Source: a virus
Strand: one strand, 5' to 3'
Length of the DNA stretch: 27,597 nt
IMG/VR virus record: IMGVR_UViG_3300021961_000491
Coordinates: 1 to 27,597 of that record
The notes under the pieces are model-generated. The model saw only the letters and a list, made by a program, of their open reading frames with translations. It made no database searches and was not told the DNA's origin. Below are positions 8,394 through 16,537 of this stretch, piece after piece. Every line of letters begins with the position of its first letter. Within the stretch, counting starts at the first letter, position 1. The translations under genes were made by a program, and so were the position numbers.

Positions 8394-9401
8394 TCAAATC
8401 ACACCACGATTCATGTAGTTTTTGTTGATCTGCCCTTGATAGGCTTTCATTTTGTTCAAAACCTTGGTGATTTGCTGAGTCTTGCAATTACTGATCTCTC
8501 GGATGTAAAGATACAGAGTTTTCTTGTTGAAGTTTTCAATACGCTCACAGCTACGAAACAACTCCAATACTGCATATGCAATATTTAGATCTTTGACCTT
8601 GGTGAAAACCTTGGTAATGTTTTTTTCCCAATAGTCGATCACCAACTTCATGAACTCTTGAGTTTGAACAGTACGATAGTGTGCATCTTCAGTTTGCAAA
8701 CACACGCTGTCTTCGCTAGGAGTTTCACTGATATCTACATGCTGATTGAAACGCTTGTAGTTGTTATTGTTATGAAAAATCAAGTAGTTCTTGGCAACAA
8801 TACTGAAATAGCTGAATGCTTTGCCTTTGCCAGCTTGAAACTTGTGTATGTTGGAAACAAGATGTGCCACAGTTTCACGCTGAATTTCCAACGGACCAGA
8901 ATCAAAGTACGTAAACTTGAAAGTGTTGTAGATATTTTCTACCAGCTTCTCGAAACTGAATTTGATACGCTCATTATAGATTGTATTGCGCACATCGTTA
9001 TCAGTCTCAGCGTTGTAGGCAATGATGGCTTCTTCTGTGGCTTTGCTGAAATAGATCTTTTCTTTTTTGTTTCTACCACGACGACGAACTGGCTTATCGC
9101 TTGCGTCCAGTGTTTCCACGTCAGATTCAACATCTGTGCTGGTAGTGGATGACACTGACTCAACATCACTATCTCGCTTGACAAAAACACCACTAGAAGA
9201 AATAGGCAAATCTTTCTTGATTTGCTTTGGTTGCTTCTTGACTACCTTCTTTTTCTTGGGAACCGTGACTTTGTAAACGACAGTAGTCTTGGGTTTTTTG
9301 TCTTTTTTCTTGGTGTTAGACAAAAGCTTTGCGGTTTTCTGCTTGGAAACCTTCTTACTTTTATCCTTGCTTTTCATCAGTGGTTCTGTTTGCGTCATCA
9401 T
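8394..9401 (-). CDS. 55: gp55-like RNA polymerase sigma factor for late transcription
   Basis: A 335-residue protein whose residues about 118-220 match the T4 gp55 / sigma-70 region 2 type. The segment runs from FSKATEEAIIAYN through NERIKFSFEKLVENIY and LVSNIHKFQ to GKAFSYFSIVAKNYLI; the last block is the core of this family. Gp55 proteins redirect host RNA polymerase to late promoters. The first about 115 residues are an unusual extension: Lys-rich low complexity (KKKDKKPK, VPKKKKVVKKQPK), then Ser/Asp/Val-rich, then RRRGRNKKEK. Starts at 9401, 9398 or 9377 are all possible; 9401 overlaps the upstream gene by 41 bases. A terminator follows at 8339-8368. Its targets may be the TATTTAT[T/A] elements in this window, which is inference. 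Confidence 0.85.
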   Translation of the reverse strand: MMTQTEPLMKSKDKSKKVSKQKTAKLLSNTKKKDKKPKTTVVYKVTVPKKKKVVKKQPKQIKKDLPISSSGVFVKRDSDVESVSSTTSTDVESDVETLDASDKPVRRRGRNKKEKIYFSKATEEAIIAYNAETDNDVRNTIYNERIKFSFEKLVENIYNTFKFTYFDSGPLEIQRETVAHLVSNIHKFQAGKGKAFSYFSIVAKNYLIFHNNNNYKRFNQHVDISETPSEDSVCLQTEDAHYRTVQTQEFMKLVIDYWEKNITKVFTKVKDLNIAYAVLELFRSCERIENFNKKTLYLYIREISNCKTQQITKVLNKMKAYQGQINKNYMNRGVI

Positions 9402-9855
9402 TCTGTATATTGTTGATTCTGTTGTTGTATTCAGTGATAATGTTCACCATGTCTTGAAAAAGAATGCCAACATCATCATCTTTTTCAAACATACCACGTT
9501 CGTCGATAGATTTCAACTGTTTATATACGTTTCCTGTAAGTTTTCCAAAGTCTGTGACCCATTGGGCCAGTTCCGTATTCAATTTTTCTGAATCATCCAG
9601 TTGTTTTTGCAACAATTCAAGCTGCTCCAGAGATTTTTTAATTGATACGTGCAAAAACGCAGAAATACCAGTGCTGAGAATTTGTTCAAGATCTTTTTGA
9701 GCAGTACGCAACTCGTTGATCTTTGATACAACCAGTTCAGCATCCTTCAGCTTTTTGTTGACGCTGCGCAGCCGAAAGAACAAAAAGGTGCTGATGGAAA
9801 ATAGCAGCACCGATAGTGTAACAAGGATTTGTGTAATCATATTAAGTGTAAACAT
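9361..9855 (-). CDS. Membrane-anchored coiled-coil protein
   Basis: A 164-residue protein. The N-terminus has one hydrophobic helix (about residues 6-28, ITQILVTLSVLLFSISTFLF) followed by positive residues (RLRSVNKK), consistent with a single membrane anchor with the bulk cytoplasmic. The rest is a long charged helix likely to form a coiled coil (residues 33-125, LEQLELLQKQLDDSEKLN) with an acidic-polar tail. Its ATG overlaps the stop of the 45-residue upstream gene (TAATG). I know of no function. Similar anchored coiled coils occur in T4-like phages, and some phages use such proteins as spanins or scaffolds, but nothing here proves either. Confidence 0.75.
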   Translation of the reverse strand: MFTLNMITQILVTLSVLLFSISTFLFFRLRSVNKKLKDAELVVSKINELRTAQKDLEQILSTGISAFLHVSIKKSLEQLELLQKQLDDSEKLNTELAQWVTDFGKLTGNVYKQLKSIDERGMFEKDDDVGILFQDMVNIITEYNNRINNIQNDDANRTTDEKQG

Positions 9856-9992
9856 TAGATTTCATCAGACTCATCATCTAGCTCAACAAATTCATTAATA
9901 AACTCAACAGCGTCGTCGATTGCTGACCAGTCGTTATTTTCGTTTGCTTCTATAAGAATGCGACGTAGTTCTAAAAGTTCTTCGTTATTCAT
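9855..9992 (-). CDS. 45-residue acidic protein
   Basis: A short open frame begins at ATG 9992 (MNNEELLELRRILIEAN) and ends in an acidic tail (FVELDDESDEI). Its TAA overlaps the ATG of the next gene by one base (TAATG), the same coupling seen between gp25 and gp6, which argues for a real gene despite its length. It is helical and strongly acidic, without signal or membrane segment. About 20 bases upstream is CTATATATT, close to the TATTTATT elements elsewhere in the window. Function unknown. Confidence 0.65.
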   Translation of the reverse strand: MNNEELLELRRILIEANENNDWSAIDDAVEFINEFVELDDESDEI

Positions 9993-10047
9993 GGGTTTCT
10001 AATACAGTAATATATAGTTCCCACGATTCAAAACGATATTTTTCTTT

Positions 10048-11163
10048 TCAAAAACTGAACAAACCACGAATACCAGCACCTTTTCCTCTGATCTTTCTGA
10101 TGATGGTATTTTCGATTGGCTTCTCTACAACCCTTTCTACTTCTTTAACTACCTCAACTGGCTTTTCTACAGTTTTTTCAACTTCATGTATTACGTCACG
10201 AACAACATCAACTGGCTTTTCAACCTCAACAATTTTTTCCACAACTCGTTCCACAGGCTTTTCCACCTCAACGATCTTTTCTACTACTGTTGTATTGTTT
10301 GTTGATTGGTCAGCCTCGGTAGATGTTTGTTTCTTTAGCTCAATGTCTTTCTTTTTGTAGAGTTCATACTCTTTATCAGTTTCTACTTCACGATAGTTTG
10401 CAGACATGTTGTATGCCAACAACAATACCACAGCCAATGGATCAAACACAGTAATCAGCACGATAATAAACCACTTTACAACGTGACGAATGTCTGTGTT
10501 GAATTCGTCTGCCACAAATTTGAATGTTGTAATATCTTTCTTTTGACTGTTTTCAATCTTGAGCTTGAAAATGTCATCATCGATCTTGCCAGATTTATCA
10601 CTAGCGTCTTTCAACTTAGCATTTTCAGTTTCAATTTGTTTGTTCAAATCACCGATTTGTTCGTTGATTTGATTTTGAATACTTTGTAGCTGAATTGGAT
10701 TGCGAGCAATCAATGCATTGGTCATTGTTTGGCTCAAACGATCTTCTTGAGAAGCACGTAGTGCCAACAACTTGTCGATGTTGGCTTTTACAGCATCAAG
10801 CTTTTTGGATTCGGTAGTTTTTTGCATTTCCAAAGTGGCAATTTTGGTGTTTGCCAATTCACTTTCCAACGAACTCTTTTGAAATGCTGCTGTAAGATAG
10901 CCAAAAATACCCAAAGATGTAATACACATCAAAACCAACACAGCCGTCACCATATAAACCTTCATCAGTTTATTGGCAATATTCCAGTATCTAAACAACC
11001 ACGATGTTGTCACAAGCTTGCCCAATTCAAGCGAGCTTGCCATGATCATAGCAGCTATGATAGCACCAGAGAAAAGCAAACCAATACCATACACACTGAA
11101 GAAAGCGGCACAGCCAGCAATCAACATGGAGGTAAACATCACCAAATTTTTGAATTTGAACAT
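10048..11163 (-). CDS. Four-helix membrane protein with coiled coil and Val-Glu-Lys repeat tail
   Basis: A 371-residue integral membrane protein. Hydrophobic segments lie at about residues 7-29, 28-45, 69-92 and 230-252 (the last WFIIVLITVFDPLAVVLLLA). Between the third and fourth is a charged coiled coil (about 95-215). Residues 293-350 are an imperfect repeat built from VEKIVEVEKPVERVVEK, giving a long Pro-punctuated charged arm, and the C-terminus is basic (RKIRGKGAGIRGLFSF). From memory, aquatic T4-like phages carry comparable membrane proteins with an FDPLAVVLL helix; their function is unknown to me. The gene follows the Hsp20 terminator and has TATTTATA 5 bases before its ATG. Confidence 0.8.
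   Translation of the reverse strand: MFKFKNLVMFTSMLIAGCAAFFSVYGIGLLFSGAIIAAMIMASSLELGKLVTTSWLFRYWNIANKLMKVYMVTAVLVLMCITSLGIFGYLTAAFQKSSLESELANTKIATLEMQKTTESKKLDAVKANIDKLLALRASQEDRLSQTMTNALIARNPIQLQSIQNQINEQIGDLNKQIETENAKLKDASDKSGKIDDDIFKLKIENSQKKDITTFKFVADEFNTDIRHVVKWFIIVLITVFDPLAVVLLLAYNMSANYREVETDKEYELYKKKDIELKKQTSTEADQSTNNTTVVEKIVEVEKPVERVVEKIVEVEKPVDVVRDVIHEVEKTVEKPVEVVKEVERVVEKPIENTIIRKIRGKGAGIRGLFSF
10114..10287 (-). repeat. Imperfect repeat encoding Val-Glu-Lys-Pro units
   Basis: Repeated coding units for VEKIVEVEKPVERV and variants such as VEKPVEVVKEVERVVEK form the C-terminal arm of the membrane protein. The units are diverged at DNA level, so this is protein-level selection on a repeat and not a recent expansion. 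Confidence 0.75.
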
Positions 11164-11168
11164 ACTAA

Positions 11169-11176
11169 TATAAATA
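11169..11176 (-). promoter_or_regulatory. TATTTATA element before start codon (candidate late promoter -10)
   Basis: TATTTATA on the coding strand ends 5 bases before the ATG at 11163 and follows the Hsp20 terminator by about 10 bases. It is one of five such sites in the window. Confidence 0.45.
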
Positions 11177-11186
11177 TCAAAGATAC

Positions 11187-11218
11187 TAAAAAACCCTTCG
11201 CATTTCTACGAAGGGTTT
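11187..11218 (-). terminator. Rho-independent terminator after Hsp20 gene
   Basis: A perfect 10-bp stem (AAACCCTTCG with CGAAGGGTTT, loop of 8) is followed by T6 on the minus strand, 20 bases after the Hsp20 stop codon. Confidence 0.88.
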
Positions 11219-11238
11219 GTTGTAACCAATTGGCTTAA

Positions 11239-11718
11239 TTATCCAATCTTGATCTTTTTGCTTGTTGGAGGTGTTGGCTTGACCTTTTTGATGGTCACAG
11301 TCAACAGTCCATTCTCAAACTTGGCCGAAGTAGTTTCTTTGTCAAACAAGTCGCTCAAGGCGAATGTACGTTTGAAGCTGCTGTGCTTGAGTTCTTTGCG
11401 AATATAGGTACGTTTGTCGTCCTTTTCAACAGTCTTGGTCTTTTGACCACTAATGATCAACAGATTTTCTTCAAATTCCACAGAAACCTCGTCTTTGCTG
11501 AGACCTGGAATCTCGGCGATGATTTCAATGCTATCTACATTATCAATAACATCTACTTTTGGATAGCTTTGTTTTTCGAAGAATCCCACACCAAATTCCT
11601 TGGTGAAATCTGGGAAAGCATTTGAGAATACATCATCAAACAGCTTATCGAATGGGGTTAGAAATTCGTCACGATTGATGTGACGCAACACAGGTGAGTT
11701 GTATCTTACTACTGACAT
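11239..11718 (-). CDS. Small heat shock protein Hsp20 (alpha-crystallin family)
   Basis: A 159-residue Hsp20 chaperone. The N-terminal arm (PFDKLFDDVFSNAFPDF) precedes an alpha-crystallin domain with the usual blocks: PKVDVIDNVDSIEIIAEIPG, LSKDEVSVEFEENLLIISG, SSFKRTFALSD and GLLTVTIKK. The protein ends in a short basic tail. Hsp20 proteins hold unfolding proteins in solution. They are recurrent in aquatic T4-like phages, where they may help capsid or tail folding. A good SD (AAAGGAACAAT) precedes the ATG. A 120-base leader lies upstream with a candidate promoter, and a strong terminator follows, so this looks like a single-gene transcript. Confidence 0.96.
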   Translation of the reverse strand: MSVVRYNSPVLRHINRDEFLTPFDKLFDDVFSNAFPDFTKEFGVGFFEKQSYPKVDVIDNVDSIEIIAEIPGLSKDEVSVEFEENLLIISGQKTKTVEKDDKRTYIRKELKHSSFKRTFALSDLFDKETTSAKFENGLLTVTIKKVKPTPPTSKKIKIG

Positions 11719-11842
11719 ATTATTGTTCCTTTCTTTGTTATAATAATTCGTTTTGAACTTATTATCTTGGCAACCTCACAAGAGCTTTGCCGTGACGGTA
11801 ATCTACCATCAACAATATATAGCTGTCAAGAAACAAAAAACA
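11719..11842 (-). promoter_or_regulatory. Hsp20 leader with candidate sigma70-type promoter
   Basis: The coding strand has TTGACA at 11829-11824, then an 18-base gap and TAGATT at 11805-11800. The remaining leader of about 80 bases contains an imperfect hairpin (GGCAA with TTGCC around CTC/GAG) and an A/T-rich stretch before AAAGGAAC. CTATATATT, resembling the late-type element, lies between the two hexamers. I saw no pairing between the leader and the ribosome binding site, so a thermosensor is not supported. Confidence 0.4.
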
Positions 11843-13732
11843 TCACTGTTTTTGTTGATACACTTCAGTATCGCCAACACCAGCGTTATGACCAATAATT
11901 TTTCCACGCATCAAGAATCTACGGTTTTCACAATTCAAGTGCATATATTTTCCAATAGGCATATACAACTCATTGCTTTCAACTATGTAGTTGTCGCCAT
12001 GCGCACCTTCAAGCACATCACCAGCTTTTAGAGATCTTACTGATCTCCAAACACCATTTCCAATATACCACAAATGACTGTCGTCCACATCATACGTCTC
12101 GCCTCGTATCACAGTTCTCCAGATTGGAGCATCTGCTTCATAAGCCAGTGTTACTTTGTTCCATTCGTCATCTGGACCACGTAGATGCATTCCTACCTTA
12201 ATTTCACCTGCTGGTATAAATCCATGCTCTTTGGTTTCCATAGGTTGCCAAACCGCTGGACATCCTCCGCTACTACCATCGCCTGTGGAAGATGGTACAC
12301 AAACTGTTTTATTCCAATTTGCCGTGACGTATCCAGTCAATGTTGCTGCTGGACTAGTAAATGTCATGGTAAATGTACCTTTTGCCGAGAAACTAGAGCT
12401 TTGGGTAGCTTGTCCCCAATATGCTTCACCAAATTTAATCGAATGCTTTTTCGTCTCTCCTGCTGCCAAGGAGACGGTCGGAGCAAAAGATGGTACCAAT
12501 TGACTGCCTGCAAAAAGTAACGGTTGGTTATTTTCTGTATTGATCCAGTCTTGGTTGAAAGTTATGTTAACCGGTTCATTGTTTGGATTGGTCACCCAAA
12601 AACTTCCAGTGTAGTGAACTTGAGAAATGTTTGTAATGGCACAAACGGTCTGAGCGTTGCAAAAACAGTCTTGAACGGCTGCTGTATTTGATACGTTTCT
12701 TGTTGGAGGTGATCCACACGAACCTGCTACACTCGCATTGGCCAACGCAAACAATCGAATAACAGATTGTCCTGTTGTTGTTACTACTTCATCTACACCA
12801 TAGCTATAGGTTCCAGCTTGAGGTGGTCCGCCAGTGCAAGTTACCAAACCTGCATAATAGTTTCCGTTTGGAGAAAGACGTGTTATTGACCCTTGCAATG
12901 CAAATGTACGAGTGCCACCCAGTGTATAAGCTGGTGCTGTCTTTGTAAAATATCGTGTGTAGCCAGTGAGTGTATAGCTTTGTGGGTTTGCTATAAAATT
13001 TGGAAGCTCTGCGACAAACAAAGACAAATCCGATTTTTGAAAAGCGTTTAGTGTAGCATTGGAATTGATCTTTGGAGTAATATCTGCGACGGCAGCGTTA
13101 ATATTTGACATCACGCTGGATTGAATTGATACACTTGAGCCGACAACAGACGTTGCTGCACACGAACCAGTAAAGAAACTAGATGTAAATGCGTTGGAAA
13201 CAACATCCTTCAATACTACTTTATAGATTCTGTCTGTGGTCAAACCAGAAAAGTATTCTTCAGCATCATTTGCCAAAACATACGAAGCTTGTTTTGTGAA
13301 CGATGCTGCTCCAGGAGGATTTGGTTTTGAATACAAGCTGTATCTATAAACACGACTTGATGTTTCCTGCGTCAAATAGTTAGCGTTGTATACGGTACTA
13401 TCTGGGTAGAATTGAGCATACCAAACACCATTTCCTTGTGACTTTACAGATGCACTCAAAAAGTTGGCACCATAAAATTCACTCATTCTAGCGTCACGAA
13501 TGTTATCGTAGCTCACCAAGCCAGCACCAATTCCTTGGTCACTTTTTACGTTGTTTACTGGATCGCCAGTGAATGCCTTTAGTCTAGCCAACGAAGCCGA
13601 CAACGAAATGTTTTGAGTAGGAACAACATTATCGACGTTGGCGAGTAGATTGTTGATCGATGCGTATGGTGAACCTGCCGCCAACTGAGAGAATGACAGC
13701 GATCCTCCTCTATTTAAGCGATTGATCGGCAT
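11843..13732 (-). CDS. Tail-fibre/appendage protein ending in a Hint (intein-like) domain
   Basis: A 629-residue protein. Residues 1-490 are beta-rich, Ser/Thr/Gly/Asn-rich virion-type sequence; one part (HYTGSFWVTNPNNEPVNITF) resembles an Ig-like appendage fold. Residues 491-616 have Hint features: a leading Cys (CPAVWQPMETKEHGFIPAGE, 491-510), a block B-like segment with His553 (YDVDDSHLWYI, then LKAGDVL), and a closing His-Asn at 615-616 followed by Ala and a 12-residue tail. Hint domains cleave or splice their own backbone. A Cys start, an HN end and a non-nucleophilic +1 residue resemble bacterial intein-like domains, which mostly cleave. The gene ends 3-7 bases upstream of other fibre genes in order. 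The Hint call rests on motif positions. Confidence 0.8.
   Translation of the reverse strand: MPINRLNRGGSLSFSQLAAGSPYASINNLLANVDNVVPTQNISLSASLARLKAFTGDPVNNVKSDQGIGAGLVSYDNIRDARMSEFYGANFLSASVKSQGNGVWYAQFYPDSTVYNANYLTQETSSRVYRYSLYSKPNPPGAASFTKQASYVLANDAEEYFSGLTTDRIYKVVLKDVVSNAFTSSFFTGSCAATSVVGSSVSIQSSVMSNINAAVADITPKINSNATLNAFQKSDLSLFVAELPNFIANPQSYTLTGYTRYFTKTAPAYTLGGTRTFALQGSITRLSPNGNYYAGLVTCTGGPPQAGTYSYGVDEVVTTTGQSVIRLFALANASVAGSCGSPPTRNVSNTAAVQDCFCNAQTVCAITNISQVHYTGSFWVTNPNNEPVNITFNQDWINTENNQPLLFAGSQLVPSFAPTVSLAAGETKKHSIKFGEAYWGQATQSSSFSAKGTFTMTFTSPAATLTGYVTANWNKTVCVPSSTGDGSSGGCPAVWQPMETKEHGFIPAGEIKVGMHLRGPDDEWNKVTLAYEADAPIWRTVIRGETYDVDDSHLWYIGNGVWRSVRSLKAGDVLEGAHGDNYIVESNELYMPIGKYMHLNCENRRFLMRGKIIGHNAGVGDTEVYQQKQ
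11885..12262 (-). other. Hint / bacterial intein-like domain coding segment
   Basis: The segment runs from the TGT for Cys491 (12262-12260) to the AAC for Asn616 (11887-11885). It is 126 codons, within the usual size of a Hint domain without an endonuclease. The TxxH of block B appears as DDSH, so the usual Thr is absent while the His is kept. The final HN is followed by Ala. Confidence 0.72.
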
Positions 13733-13735
13733 ATA

Positions 13736-15058
13736 TTACTTTGATTCTAATTGAGCAATTTTTTCCGCCAAAGCCGCAATTTGTTGTTGCTGCTCTTGCA
13801 CAGTTTTGATCAACAGAGGTATGAACGAGTTATACTTGACATGTTTGTAGCCATTCATGTCATCCTTCACAAAATCTGGATAAATTTGTTCAACTTCTTG
13901 TGCGATCAAACCAAAATCTGAAGTACCATTGCCGTTCCATTCAAACGACACTGGGTTCAGTGCGTCAATCTTGCTATATGCGTCCTCAATAGGTTGAATA
14001 TTGTCTTTTAGACGTTCATCCGAAGATGCAAATGTTGAGAATGATACGATATCACCAGCAACGTCAAGTTGACCACTTCCACTGACTCTCAACAATTTGG
14101 TATATGCGCTACCAGATGTTACCAAGAATACGTTTTCATTTGGCTTGTAAACGTTATACGGACTTGCGTTAGTAGCATAGTATCCAGGCCATCCATAAGA
14201 ACTGCTCAAATGAACATGGCATTGTGCTTGAATATAGTTGCTTTGTGGGAAATGACCAATACCCAACAAGCGTGTACGCACACCCAAAACAGTCCAGCCA
14301 GATTTTCCAGAGTTAGTAGCATCTGGTTTCCACGCAACATCTTTTTCATATGGCGGAACCAAACAAGTGTCATCTGTAAACGAACCCGAGTAATAAATTG
14401 CAAAATTTGCTCCAGTGCGAATGTAATTATTTCCGCATTGCAATCCAATATCGTACAAATAATTCTTTCCGTATTGTGATGCGGAATATTGAATCAAATG
14501 TTGGCCGGTATAATTATTGACGACCAGCGGACGAGACAAAATAGTACGACCCTTGGTAGATCCCAAAGAACCGCCCAGGTTTGGCCAACCAGTACCTTTG
14601 TTTATAGTAGTAGTGTCAACTTGAACAAACGGAACGTTGGCTGTTGAACTTGCACCAGTCCAATAAGTAAAGTCGTTGGCAACACCAGTACCAGTCAAAG
14701 CACCGGGCACAGAATCCGCAGTCAGAGCATGTACAGAATCCATTGCCCAACTTGCTGTACCATGAAACGCAGCTTTTTTGGTGAATGCTGCCGATGCGCT
14801 CATATAGCCTTTGAAGCTACCAGTAAAGCTGCCAGTAAAATGACCACGGGCACTGCCACTGAAACTGCCACTGTAAGATCCTGATGGCACACTCTTCAAG
14901 AATGTCACCAAACTATTGAGATTGCTTTTGCGAGAGTATAGAGTGCCATCATTTTGAATCAGCAAGAATATATCTCCACCTTTGAGCGCACGGGTAGGAG
15001 ACGCAAGAGTGCTGATTTTGATGGTTTGTACGTTTAGACTATTACAAGGGCTTGCCAT
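13736..15058 (-). CDS. Tail fibre/spike protein with C-terminal peptidase S74 chaperone
   Basis: A 440-residue fibre protein. The C-terminal 96 residues (345-440) are a peptidase S74 intramolecular chaperone: SSDERLKDNIQPI holds the Ser346-Lys351 pair used for self-cleavage, followed by ALNPVSFEW, FGLIAQEVEQIYP, VKYNSFIPLLI and a terminal coiled coil. Such domains fold trimeric fibres and then cut themselves off before the Ser. The N-terminus (GGDIFLLIQND) resembles that of the neighbouring fibre gene at 15097-16512 and probably attaches to the virion. Residues about 58-90 are G-S-F-x-G-S repeats. The middle is beta-rich. TATTTATT lies 5 bases before the ATG. Confidence 0.92.
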   Translation of the reverse strand: MASPCNSLNVQTIKISTLASPTRALKGGDIFLLIQNDGTLYSRKSNLNSLVTFLKSVPSGSYSGSFSGSARGHFTGSFTGSFKGYMSASAAFTKKAAFHGTASWAMDSVHALTADSVPGALTGTGVANDFTYWTGASSTANVPFVQVDTTTINKGTGWPNLGGSLGSTKGRTILSRPLVVNNYTGQHLIQYSASQYGKNYLYDIGLQCGNNYIRTGANFAIYYSGSFTDDTCLVPPYEKDVAWKPDATNSGKSGWTVLGVRTRLLGIGHFPQSNYIQAQCHVHLSSSYGWPGYYATNASPYNVYKPNENVFLVTSGSAYTKLLRVSGSGQLDVAGDIVSFSTFASSDERLKDNIQPIEDAYSKIDALNPVSFEWNGNGTSDFGLIAQEVEQIYPDFVKDDMNGYKHVKYNSFIPLLIKTVQEQQQQIAALAEKIAQLESK

Positions 15059-15063
15059 ATGTT

Positions 15064-15071
15064 AATAAATA
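15064..15071 (-). promoter_or_regulatory. TATTTATT element before start codon (candidate late promoter -10)
   Basis: TATTTATT on the coding strand lies 5 bases before the ATG at 15058. Unlike the other four copies it has no clear terminator hairpin upstream. Confidence 0.4.
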
Positions 15072-15096
15072 TACGGTTTATTGGTTTTGGTTTATA

Positions 15097-16512
15097 TTAT
15101 CCCAATACGTAGCATTTTAATCTCCATTTGGTGGTGGTAATTGTTTTATCAACGTTGGTTCCATCTGGCGATGGCAAATATAAAGTTGCAAATGTGTTTC
15201 TTACAGCATACGTAAAAAATGCATCGGCATAAACTACAAATGCAGGCACAGTGTCGTCATCGGAAAACCCATTTCCGTTAAAAAATGAGCACAAATCTAC
15301 TTCGTCGCCAACATCATACAAAGTATTCAGAGGATCAGCTTCATTCAATACAGCAACCCATCGATAAAACTTTGGTGCAGTTCCCAGTAGATGTGCATAT
15401 TGTGTAACAACCCCACCGGTGGCAGGAAATGTCAATGTTGAACTTGTCTTTGTGGCTACTTGTGCTTGAGAAGCATAACTTGCACTACGAGCATAACTTG
15501 AACTGAGAGCATAGCTGGAACTGCGAGCACTACGAGCATAGCTTGAACTAAGAGCATAGCTTCCACTCCTTGAATAGCTGCTGCTGCGCACATAGCTTGC
15601 ACTAAGAGCATAGCTTGAACTCAAAATATAGCTTGAGCTAATTGCATAGCTGGCACTGCCATTGTAAACACCAGTATACAACAAAAATGATGCGTTTGTT
15701 GCATTGTTTGCGTTTGTGGCACTGTCTGCACTATATGCTTTCAATGCGTATGATGCCGATCCATTTTTTGGATTCAAAATTGGATGATACCACAAATAAG
15801 AAGACGAACGTGATGCTGACGCATAACTAGAGCTACCAGCAAATGTTGCAAAATCAGCAGTGGTTGCGTTGGTTACACAAGTCAAAGTAATTTGTGCTAC
15901 CTCGGCATAACTTGCTGTTGTGGCACGATGTGCAAAACTTGATGTACCATAAAACAATGCGTTCTTGGCCAGGTTTGCACTGTTTTCCAACACTTTGTTA
16001 CCAGCATCGGAATATACGTCGCCAGTCAAATTACCAACAACATTACCATCAACATTGCCGTACACAACACCAGTCACTTGCACGTCTTCGACCACTGTAA
16101 GAGTTTTATCAATTATTGTATCGTTCTTCAACTTAATCGGATTGCCTGTAGTGCCAAGCTCCAGTTGGTTGAAATTTTTTGCAAAAAATCCTGTGTAATC
16201 AACTTTGAATCTGTTCTCCCCCAGCACTGTCAGATAGTTATCAAATATTGCTCGGCTACCACTAAACAAATCCCCTCTAAACCATCCATCTTTAACTCCT
16301 TGGAAACTACCGGTAAACTTATTGAGTGGATTATTAAAGTTTACAGCAGCACCTTGAACTTGACCTGCTACTGTTGCGGCAAGCTGGCTCAGAGTAATGT
16401 TCTTGGTTTGATTGTTAAGAACATCTTGAATAACCAACAAATCACCAGACTTTGGGTTGGTGTAGTTGGCCAAGCTCTGAATGACCCTTCCTTTATTTGA
16501 CAATATTGCCAT
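15097..16512 (-). CDS. Tail-fibre/appendage protein with hexapeptide (S/A)SYxxS repeats
   Basis: A 471-residue fibre-type protein. The N-terminal module (residues about 15-50, SGDLLVIQDVLNNQTKNITL) parallels that of the S74 fibre next door, and is followed by KFTGSFQGVKDGWFRG, a short stretch of the shared GSF-type repeat. The centre is rich in Ala/Ser/Tyr, with a regular hexad (SSYALS, SSYARS, ASYVRS) repeated about ten times near residues 285-345. The C-terminal 110 residues look globular (FYRWVAVLNEADPLNTLYDVGDE and on) and may be the tip or a collar. There is no S74 domain. Gene order and composition suggest a virion fibre; the function is inferred. Confidence 0.8.
   Translation of the reverse strand: MAILSNKGRVIQSLANYTNPKSGDLLVIQDVLNNQTKNITLSQLAATVAGQVQGAAVNFNNPLNKFTGSFQGVKDGWFRGDLFSGSRAIFDNYLTVLGENRFKVDYTGFFAKNFNQLELGTTGNPIKLKNDTIIDKTLTVVEDVQVTGVVYGNVDGNVVGNLTGDVYSDAGNKVLENSANLAKNALFYGTSSFAHRATTASYAEVAQITLTCVTNATTADFATFAGSSSYASASRSSSYLWYHPILNPKNGSASYALKAYSADSATNANNATNASFLLYTGVYNGSASYAISSSYILSSSYALSASYVRSSSYSRSGSYALSSSYARSARSSSYALSSSYARSASYASQAQVATKTSSTLTFPATGGVVTQYAHLLGTAPKFYRWVAVLNEADPLNTLYDVGDEVDLCSFFNGNGFSDDDTVPAFVVYADAFFTYAVRNTFATLYLPSPDGTNVDKTITTTKWRLKCYVLG
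15473..15657 (-). repeat. 18-bp tandem repeat encoding (S/A)SYxxS hexads
   Basis: About ten 18-base units of the form gcatagcttgaactaaga run in frame inside the fibre gene, with small changes and one 9-base insertion (encoding ARS). Tandem in-frame repeats of this kind can gain or lose units by slippage, changing fibre length without a frameshift. Confidence 0.85.
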
Positions 16513-16537
16513 ACGTTTTCTTACATATAATTATCAA

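Noticed and set aside
10100-10360. Thr/Ser/Phe-rich plus-strand frame of 86 residues
   Set aside because: It is the antisense of the Val-Glu-Lys repeat of the membrane protein.
11719-11842. RNA thermometer in the Hsp20 leader
   Set aside because: A hairpin is visible but I found no segment that pairs with the AAAGGAA ribosome site.
15473-15657. Possible CRISPR array
   Set aside because: The 18-bp units are contiguous without spacers and stay in frame with the fibre gene.
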